Of a stretch of 64,000 bases of DNA, positions 58,441 to 64,000 are shown piece after piece. The notes below the pieces were generated by a model that saw nothing but the letters and a program-made list of their open reading frames with translations, was not told where the DNA came from and ran no database searches. This DNA is from CAZHTS01 sp964535315 (GTDB taxonomy: Bacteria; Chloroflexota; Anaerolineae; Anaerolineales; Anaerolineaceae): the NCBI GenBank assembly GCA_964535315.1, contig CAZHTS010000020.1, positions 1-64,000 on the forward strand, read 5' to 3'. Within the stretch, counting starts at the first letter, position 1; each line of letters begins with the position of its first letter. The position numbers and the translations under genes are program-made.

Positions 58441-59769
58441 ATGGAAATCAGCAAACGTGAAGCCAGGACGATCCTGTCGGCGCTGTCGGCCGGCGTGACG
58501 CCGCGCAGCGGGCTGCGCCACATTGCCGTCGGGCGGCTGAAGGAAGTCACTGCTTTGAAGCAAGACCTGGAGCAGATTGCCGCGGGTGGGGCGGCAGTGC
58601 GTTTTGTCGTCGGGCGTTATGGCAGCGGCAAGAGTTTTCTGCTGCAACTGGTGCGCGCCCACGCCCTGGAGAGCCGTTTTGTGGTGGCGGACGCCGATTT
58701 TTCCCCCGAGCGCCGTCTGTACGGCTCGGGCGACGAGGGCCTGGCGACTTATCGTGAATTGATCCGTAACCTGTCCACCCTGACCCGCCCGGACGGCAAC
58801 GCCCTGCCCACCCTGATCGAAAAATGGATCTCTTCGCTCCAGGCGGGGGTGATGGCCGAGGGACGGTATGCAGCCGGCACGGCGGAGTTCGTGCAGGCGG
58901 TCAACGCTGCCATCTACCACACGCTGAACGAAATGGAAGAACTGGTGCATGGGTTTGATTTTGGGCGGGTGATCGGCGCTTATTATCAGGGCTATCTGGA
59001 AGGCAACGATGGTTTGAAGAGCGACGCCATCCGCTGGCTGCGCGGCGAATTCAACAGCCGCAGCGAGGCGCACGCCGCCCTGGGGGTGCGTTCGATCATC
59101 GACAGCGATTCGTATTACGATTATCTCAAGGTGCTGGCGCGCTTCGTGCAGTCGATGGGCTACGCCGGGCTGCTGGTTTGCCTGGATGAGGCCGCTTACC
59201 TGTATAAGATTTCCAACAGCGTGTCGCGCAAGAATAATTACGAGGCCATCCTGACGATCGTCAACGATTGTTTGCAGGGTAAGGCCGGGGCGATTGGTTT
59301 TGTGTTTGGCGGAACACCTGAGTTTATGGAAGACCCGCGCCGCGGTCTGTTCAGCTACGAGGCGCTGCGCTCCCGCCTGGCGTCTAACCGCTTTGCCGCC
59401 AGCGGGTTGCAGGACTTTGCCTCGCCGGTGCTATCGCTGGCGGGCCTGACCAATGAAGAAGTGTTCGTGCTGCTGCAAAAGATTCGCACGATCTACAACA
59501 GCACCCAATCTGCCCCGCTGGCGATGGACGACGCCGCCCTGACGGCGTTTATGGAACAGTCGCTGCACCGTATGGGGGCGCGCGAGTTTGCGACGCCGCG
59601 CGAACTGGTGCGCGATTACGTCAGCCTGTTGAACCTGATGGCGCAGTATCCCGAGCAAAGCTGGGAGACGATTGCCGGGCGCATGCCACGCGTCGAGGCG
59701 CAGCCCGAGCCGGGCGGCGGAGAAGCCGACCCGCTGGAACGTTTTAAGGATTTCAAGGTCGGCGGATGA
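58441..59769 (+). CDS. DUF2791 P-loop ATPase (BrxD-like)
   Basis: A 442-residue P-loop ATPase of the DUF2791 family, to which BREX protein BrxD belongs. The start REARTILSALSAGVTPRSGLRHIAVGR is typical. Walker A is GRYGSGKS (58-65) and Walker B is LLVCLDE (244-250). A GFVFGGTPEF sensor-like strand and FATPRELVRDYVSLL near the end also fit. It is probably an AAA+/ORC-like DNA- or protein-remodelling ATPase acting with the helicase, which overlaps it by ATGA. The start is ATG 58441 with GGGAGGA upstream. No PglX, PglZ or other BREX gene is in the window. Confidence 0.88.
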   Translation: MEISKREARTILSALSAGVTPRSGLRHIAVGRLKEVTALKQDLEQIAAGGAAVRFVVGRYGSGKSFLLQLVRAHALESRFVVADADFSPERRLYGSGDEGLATYRELIRNLSTLTRPDGNALPTLIEKWISSLQAGVMAEGRYAAGTAEFVQAVNAAIYHTLNEMEELVHGFDFGRVIGAYYQGYLEGNDGLKSDAIRWLRGEFNSRSEAHAALGVRSIIDSDSYYDYLKVLARFVQSMGYAGLLVCLDEAAYLYKISNSVSRKNNYEAILTIVNDCLQGKAGAIGFVFGGTPEFMEDPRRGLFSYEALRSRLASNRFAASGLQDFASPVLSLAGLTNEEVFVLLQKIRTIYNSTQSAPLAMDDAALTAFMEQSLHRMGAREFATPRELVRDYVSLLNLMAQYPEQSWETIAGRMPRVEAQPEPGGGEADPLERFKDFKVGG

Positions 59770-61943
59770 ACGGGCAGCAGGCCTTTGACCGCCTGGCGCC
59801 GTTCGTACGGGCGTTCGTTTACCGGCAGGGCTGGCAGGAACTGCGCGATTTGCAGGTGGAGGCCATCGCCGCCATCCTGGACGGCGCCGGGGACGTGCTG
59901 ATTACCACCGGCACAGCCAGCGGCAAGACCGAGGCCGCCTTTTTGCCCATCCTGAGCCGGCTGGCGCAGGAACCGGCGGCAGGGGTGCAGGTGGTGTACG
60001 TCGGGCCGTTGAAGGCGCTGATCAACGACCAGTTCCGGCGGTTGGAGCCGTTGTGCGAACAGGGCGGTATCGCCGTGCACCGCTGGCATGGGGACGTGGG
60101 CGCCGGGCAGAAGTCCGATCTGCTCGCGCGGCCGGGCGGGGTGTTGCAGATTACGCCCGAGTCGATCGAGAGTCTGTTGATCAACCAGAGCGACAGCCTG
60201 CGGCGTTTGTTTGGCGGGCTGCGTTTTATCGTCATCGACGAGGTGCACTCGTTTCTCGAGAGCGACCGCGGCGTGCAGCTGCGCTCGCAAATGGAACGCC
60301 TGAGCGCCTATGCCGCCCGCCGGCCGCGGCGGGTGGGGCTGTCGGCCACGGTGGGGGATGTGGACGCCGCCTGCGCCTGGTTGAGCGGGCCGGCGGCCCG
60401 TTCGGCGCGGGTCATCTGCCCGCCGGTGGCGACGCCGCCCATCCGCCTGAGCCACATGCATTTTGTGGTGGACGGCGGTGATTTGCCGGAGACGCTCTTG
60501 CAGGACCTGTACGTGCTGACCTGCAACCGCAAGACGTTGATTTTTTGCAACAGCCGGCGGCACGTGGAACAGATTACCACCCAACTCAACCTGCGCTGCC
60601 GGCGCGAGCAGCTGGCGGAGCGCTATCTGCCGCACCACGGCTCGATCAGCAAAGAGCAGCGCGAAGAGGCCGAGGAACGCATGCGCAGCGACGACCGCCC
60701 GCATTCGGTGGTGTGCACCAACACGTTGGAGATGGGCATCGACATCGGGCAGTTGGAACTGACGGCGCAGGTCGACAGCACGCATTCGGTGCAGGCGTTT
60801 GTCCAGCGGCTGGGGCGCACCGGGCGCCAGGCCGGCGCGGCGCGCTGCATGCAGATTTACACCTCCGAGACGCCCGGCGACCCCGACGGGGTTTTCTACC
60901 GGCGCCTGCCGTTTTCATTGCTCAAGGCGCTGGCGGTGGTCGATCTGTTTGCCGCCGGCTGGGCCGAGCCGCCGCTGGCTCAGGTGCGCCCCTATCACGT
61001 GTTGTATCAGCAACTGCTCTCGCGCCTGATCGAGACCAACGGCGCCGCGCCGGACAGGCTGGTGGCGAGTTTCTTCCGTTCGCCGGCCTTTGCCGGCATC
61101 GAGCCTGACGATTACGCCGTTTTGCTGCGCCACCTGGCGGCCAGCGACCAGATCGAACAACTGGCGACGGGTGAACTGATCGTGGGGCTGGCGGGCGAGC
61201 AGGTGGGGCGCCGGCGCGATTTTTACGCCGTTTTTGCCACGCCGCCCGAGTGGAGCGTGCTGTGCGCCGGGCGAATCGTCGGGCGCATCAGCCCGGCGGC
61301 CGATCTGGCGGTGGGGCACAGCCTGCTGTTGAGCGGCCAGGTGTGGCGGGTGTGCGACCTGTTGGCCGAACAGCGCCAGGTGTTGGTGCAGCCCGGCGGC
61401 GACGCCCGTAAGGTGATGTTTGCGGGCGGCGGTGCGCCTGAGATGCACGACGGCGTGGCCCAACGCGTGCTGGCTCTGCTGGGCGAGAGCCGGGCGCCCG
61501 ATTATCTGGACGAGACCGCCGCGGCGCGCCTGGCGGCGAGCCGGCGCCTGTTTGCCGCGTTGGGGCTGGACGCCTGCCGGGTGGTGGCGGGAGAAGATGG
61601 GTGGACGCTGCTGCCCTGGGTGGGAACGCGCACGGCGCGCACACTGCAACTGCTGCTGCGCCATGCCGGTTACGAGGCCGTCTTTCCCGCCGGGCTGTTC
61701 CCGTGGGTGCTTAACGTCTCGCGCCAGCACAGCCAGCAGACCTGGCCGGAACTGCTGGGCGAGCTGGGTGAAATGGTAGCGCGTCTGCCGGACGGTGCGG
61801 CGCTGCTACAGGATGTGCCCGAAACGCTGCTGCGCAGCCATAAGTTTGACGAGTATCTGCCGTTAGACCTGGTCCGCAAGCGCGCTGCCGGCGAATGGAT
61901 CGATTGGCCGGGACTGCTGTCCTGTTTGCCGCACCTGCATTGA
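59766..61943 (+). CDS. Lhr-family superfamily II helicase (BrxHI-like)
   Basis: This 725-residue DEAD/DEAH-type helicase has motif I TTGTASGKT (47-55), Ia YVGPLKALINDQ, motif II DEVH (158-161) and motif III SAT (193-195). Motif IV is TLIFCNSRRH, V is TNTLEMGIDIG and VI is QRLGRTGR (347-354). The C-terminal half (about 400-725) is the Lhr-like winged-helix/bridge region, shorter than in full-length Lhr (about 1500 residues) but similar to BREX BrxHI. It is ATGA-coupled to the BrxD-like ATPase. It probably unwinds or remodels DNA in the same process. Confidence 0.9.
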   Translation: MNGQQAFDRLAPFVRAFVYRQGWQELRDLQVEAIAAILDGAGDVLITTGTASGKTEAAFLPILSRLAQEPAAGVQVVYVGPLKALINDQFRRLEPLCEQGGIAVHRWHGDVGAGQKSDLLARPGGVLQITPESIESLLINQSDSLRRLFGGLRFIVIDEVHSFLESDRGVQLRSQMERLSAYAARRPRRVGLSATVGDVDAACAWLSGPAARSARVICPPVATPPIRLSHMHFVVDGGDLPETLLQDLYVLTCNRKTLIFCNSRRHVEQITTQLNLRCRREQLAERYLPHHGSISKEQREEAEERMRSDDRPHSVVCTNTLEMGIDIGQLELTAQVDSTHSVQAFVQRLGRTGRQAGAARCMQIYTSETPGDPDGVFYRRLPFSLLKALAVVDLFAAGWAEPPLAQVRPYHVLYQQLLSRLIETNGAAPDRLVASFFRSPAFAGIEPDDYAVLLRHLAASDQIEQLATGELIVGLAGEQVGRRRDFYAVFATPPEWSVLCAGRIVGRISPAADLAVGHSLLLSGQVWRVCDLLAEQRQVLVQPGGDARKVMFAGGGAPEMHDGVAQRVLALLGESRAPDYLDETAAARLAASRRLFAALGLDACRVVAGEDGWTLLPWVGTRTARTLQLLLRHAGYEAVFPAGLFPWVLNVSRQHSQQTWPELLGELGEMVARLPDGAALLQDVPETLLRSHKFDEYLPLDLVRKRAAGEWIDWPGLLSCLPHLH

Positions 61944-61959
61944 GGGATTGGGCGGCGGA

Positions 61960-62268
61960 TCAGGGCGCCGAGGCTGCGCTTTGCGGCTGGCAGTTGACGC
62001 TGACATCTACCCAGCCGTAGCGGCGCTCGTGCTGCACCATATAGCCGACATTGACGCGCCCGTCCTGTTGTAAGCCGGTGTGAATCAATTCCGTGCCGGC
62101 CGGGATGGTCTCGAGTGCTGCTCCGCCAGCCTGGTAAGCCGGTGCATCGCTGGAAAGCACGCAATAGCCGCCGCGTTGAACGTCGGCCAGGCTTTTTCCG
62201 GCCGAGGTGTTATTACAACCTGCCAGCATCAGAAAAACACACACGAATAACAGGGCCTTCTTATTCAT
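61960..62268 (-). CDS. Small lipoprotein with SH3-like domain
   Basis: This 102-residue lipoprotein has a signal peptide with lipobox LAGC (Cys18) and a short beta-rich domain (GGYCVLSSDAPAYQAGG...RYGWVDVSVNC) resembling bacterial SH3 domains that bind cell-wall peptides; two cysteines (in YCVL and VNCQ) could form a disulfide. Convergent with the helicase gene (16-bp gap). No Shine-Dalgarno sits at the normal distance from ATG 62268; a TTG at 62280 is an alternative. Confidence 0.65.
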   Translation of the reverse strand: MNKKALLFVCVFLMLAGCNNTSAGKSLADVQRGGYCVLSSDAPAYQAGGAALETIPAGTELIHTGLQQDGRVNVGYMVQHERRYGWVDVSVNCQPQSAASAP

Positions 62269-62299
62269 TGAACGGCGCAATATCCTCTACATACTTGGT

Positions 62300-62331
62300 C
62301 GTATTTCAACCGGGTTTTGTGTTGAAATACG
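62300..62331. repeat. 11-bp perfect inverted repeat
   Basis: CGTATTTCAAC (62300-62310) and GTTGAAATACG (62321-62331) surround a 10-nt loop, about 30 bp upstream of the lipoprotein gene. No T-run follows, so it looks more like an operator than a terminator, but a stem in RNA is possible. Confidence 0.5.
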
Positions 62332-62709
62332 GGGTGCAAGAAATATGCCTTAAGAGTCCGAATAAAGCGATACAGGCCCAGTATAACCTGCTTTTGTATC
62401 AAAACGGGCGATGTGGCAAGGGCTAATTTTTTCAGCTTGAAAAAATTTGCAACGGCAGCCAGCATCCAGACCCGGAACGACCGCGGTGGCCGCTCCAACG
62501 GGGAAACTGGTGAGATGATGGCCTGGACTTGCCGGCATGAGACACGTGTGTACCGACCGGGGCCTGGATGATGAATCACAGGCCGCGGCCGGGCTGGCGT
62601 CAGCGGTTAAAAGCTTAACGCAAAGCCACAAAGGCGCAAAGATATGGCGCCGGTGCGGACTGGTCTTGGCGAGGCAGGTGGTCTATCTGGAAGCGGCAGC
62701 CGAGAACCG
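62332..62709. other. Gene-free intergenic stretch
   Basis: About 380 bp with lower GC than its surroundings and no ORF that resembles a protein on either strand. It includes an A/T-rich patch (62425-62450) and a degenerate tandem of CGCAAAG / CACAAAG units at 62618-62641 of the kind often seen as low-complexity intergenic repeats. I see no RNA gene in it. Confidence 0.5.
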
Positions 62710-63534
62710 TCAGGGGTTGGCGATGGCCAGGTGCACCATGTATTGCACCTTGAGGCGGTCGGAAAGCAGCCCGATCAGTCGCAGCCGCAGGGGCAGGCGC
62801 CGGGCGCGGCGGCCAAAATAATAGTAGCATTTCAGCACGCGGATGCGTTGATCCCAGGCGGCGAGGGTCTGCGGGTCTTTCAGGCCCCATTTGAGGAAGG
62901 ATTTTTCGTCCAGGCCGCTGCTGCTGATCACCTTTTTGTTGGCGACGCGCACGCCGTAGGGCGAACTGGCGTCGAAGAACAACTCACAGCGCGGGAAGAC
63001 AGCGGCGAGGCGCAGCAGGAATTGCTTGATCTGGCTTTCTTCAAAGTAGTAAAACACGCCGGCGGCAATCAGCAGCAGACCGTGACCGGCGTCGATGGTT
63101 TGCAGCCAGCCTTCCTCCAGGAAGGAGGTGGCGAGATACCGGCGGCGTTCCGTTTCGGGGATGAACTGCCGGCGCAGGCGGATGACGTCTGGCAGGTCGA
63201 GATCGTACCAGTTGAGCTGACCGTTGTCGACGCGCTCGAAGGTGGTGTCTAACCCGCAGCCGATGTTGACGATGGTCGCCTGGGGGGAGTGCTGTAAGAA
63301 ATTGCCGATGACTTCGTCCACGCACTGGCTGCGCATGATCCAGGCGATCTGGCTCAGCGGGCTGAGGTTCTGCGCCAGGGGGGCGAAGTCGTAATCCAGT
63401 TTTTCGACGATGGCGAGGGCGGTGCGGTCGACGAGCAGCGGTTTTTCTTTTTGCGTCTCAAAGGCGCGGCCCCACAGGGGCAGGAGCAGCGTTTTCTGAA
63501 CGTTGCCGAGATCGACGGTGATTTTTTCGGGCAT
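62710..63534 (-). CDS. Leucine carboxymethyltransferase-family (LCM) SAM methyltransferase
   Basis: This 274-residue methyltransferase of the PPM1/TcmP-like LCM family methylates carboxyl or hydroxyl groups. ATIVNIGCGLDTTFERV is motif I with the family-specific GCGLDT, WYDLDLPDVIRLR is motif II, and LLIAAGVFYYF is motif IV-like. The substrate is unknown. AAGGAG lies 8 nt before ATG 63534. A metallo-beta-lactamase-fold gene ends 24 bp upstream in the same direction, so the two may be co-transcribed. Confidence 0.87.
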   Translation of the reverse strand: MPEKITVDLGNVQKTLLLPLWGRAFETQKEKPLLVDRTALAIVEKLDYDFAPLAQNLSPLSQIAWIMRSQCVDEVIGNFLQHSPQATIVNIGCGLDTTFERVDNGQLNWYDLDLPDVIRLRRQFIPETERRRYLATSFLEEGWLQTIDAGHGLLLIAAGVFYYFEESQIKQFLLRLAAVFPRCELFFDASSPYGVRVANKKVISSSGLDEKSFLKWGLKDPQTLAAWDQRIRVLKCYYYFGRRARRLPLRLRLIGLLSDRLKVQYMVHLAIANP

Positions 63535-63558
63535 GGTCTGGCTCCTTTTGGGGCAGGG

Positions 63559-64000
63559 TTACCTGTCGTTGTGTTGTTGATAGTAAGCATACCAACGCGC
63601 CTGGGTGGGTTCGACGAACCACTGCGAGCGTTCGTCCACCGGGTAGAGCGCCGGCATCTGGATGGCCTGCGGCGGTTGGCCGGTGCGGATGGCGTGCAGC
63701 GTGGCGTCCTTGAGTCGTTCTAAGAAGGCCAGTTGTTTTTCGATCTCGCCTTTATCCGCCAGCGGGCCGTGGCCGGGGACGACGTGCTCGATCTCCAGGT
63801 CGAGCCAGCCTCGCAAGGCCGCCATCCAGCGTTCGGGGTCGCAGGTCGGGTCGCCGGCGTAGGGCAGGCGCCCGGAGAAGATCAGGTCGCCGGCAAACAG
63901 GGTGCGTTCGCCGGGGTCGTAGGCGTAGACCGAGCAGTCGGTGTGGCCGCCGGCGTGGTGGAACTCGATCCGCCGCTCGTGGTTGGTGATGTCCAGGCGC
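63559..64000 (-). CDS. Metallo-beta-lactamase-fold hydrolase (5' end outside the window)
   Basis: The C-terminal 147 or so residues of an MBL-fold protein run off the right edge. Visible are HHAGGHTDCS (metal-ligand His followed by the switch), LFAGDLIFSGRLPY with the bridging Asp, and EHVVPGHGPLADKG with the last His ligand. The first HxHxDH motif must lie beyond the window. The enzyme class (lactonase, glyoxalase II-like or phosphodiesterase) cannot be assigned. It may form an operon with the downstream methyltransferase. Confidence 0.85.
   Translation of the reverse strand, partial: RLDITNHERRIEFHHAGGHTDCSVYAYDPGERTLFAGDLIFSGRLPYAGDPTCDPERWMAALRGWLDLEIEHVVPGHGPLADKGEIEKQLAFLERLKDATLHAIRTGQPPQAIQMPALYPVDERSQWFVEPTQARWYAYYQQHNDR

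Noticed and set aside
56853..61943. Complete BREX locus
   Set aside because: Only BrxD-like and BrxHI-like proteins are present. No PglX methyltransferase, PglZ phosphatase, BrxC/PglY or PglW is in the window, so the name BREX is not justified.
1..64000. CRISPR arrays, insertion sequences, integrases or attachment sites
   Set aside because: No regularly spaced repeats, transposase-like or recombinase-like proteins were seen on either strand.

Overview
The window is a 64 kb piece of a high-GC, gene-dense bacterial chromosome, probably a draft or metagenome scaffold because it holds two runs of exactly 100 N. Base composition, tightly overlapping genes (ATGA, GTGA and TTGA junctions), frequent GTG/TTG starts, several extended -10 promoters (TGnTATAAT-like), the DUF3090 plus SCO1664-family pair, DUF4012 proteins and Pro/Thr-rich surface lipoproteins fit Chloroflexota (Anaerolineae-like). 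That assignment is an inference; there is no rRNA in the window to test it. I see no tRNA, CRISPR array, insertion sequence or phage gene.

Layout. 1-6.5 kb (+): housekeeping genes rplS, a class I amidotransferase/peptidase C26, murI, the DUF3090/SCO1664 pair, homoserine dehydrogenase, a thiolase-like protein without the nucleophilic cysteine, folK and folP. 6.5-9.5 kb: a divergent GtrA / membrane glycosyltransferase / DPM-like GT2 module. 9.5-13.1 kb: a GAF-GAF-HD-GYP protein, a zinc-ribbon membrane protein interrupted by the first assembly gap, and a transglutaminase-like lipoprotein (-).

13.2-42 kb (+) is a very large exopolysaccharide locus. It holds a BY-kinase chain-length regulator, flippase, Wzy-type polymerase, O-antigen-ligase-like protein, WbaP-type initiating phosphoglycosyltransferase, five GT4-like enzymes, two stand-alone or fused GT2 enzymes, a DegT aminotransferase and GNAT acetyltransferase (amino-sugar chemistry), a methyltransferase, a TPR protein, a thymidylate-kinase-like protein and a nucleotidyltransferase-like protein. 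It ends with a GT2-phosphoglycosyltransferase fusion and a secreted clan-GH-A-like hydrolase. Its promoter carries a 20-bp inverted repeat followed by a leader of about 200 nt. The second assembly gap (18557-18656) looks artificial: the same 10 bp flank both sides, and collapsing it restores the frame.

42-44.3 kb: a membrane protein, then tatB-like, tatA and tatC (-). 44.3-51.3 kb: a two-component system divergent from an ABC exporter operon in which one permease is fused to an M1-type metallopeptidase domain. The shared intergenic region has three GACA elements exactly 11 bp apart, as expected for an OmpR/PhoB-type regulator. 51.3-56.8 kb (-): a glycerate kinase and a complete ECF vitamin-type transporter (S, T and two ATPases) with PPC-domain and DsrE-like genes, preceded by a structured leader with a P1-like helix and a strong intrinsic terminator. 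This is a riboswitch candidate of unassigned class.

56.8-62 kb (+): a three-gene TerB-N/TerB-C protein, BrxD-like DUF2791 ATPase and BrxHI-like Lhr-family helicase cassette, without the other BREX genes. It is the best candidate for an undescribed DNA-protection or stress system here. The window closes with a small SH3-like lipoprotein, a roughly 440-bp gene-free stretch, a leucine-carboxymethyltransferase-family methyltransferase and a truncated metallo-beta-lactamase-fold gene.
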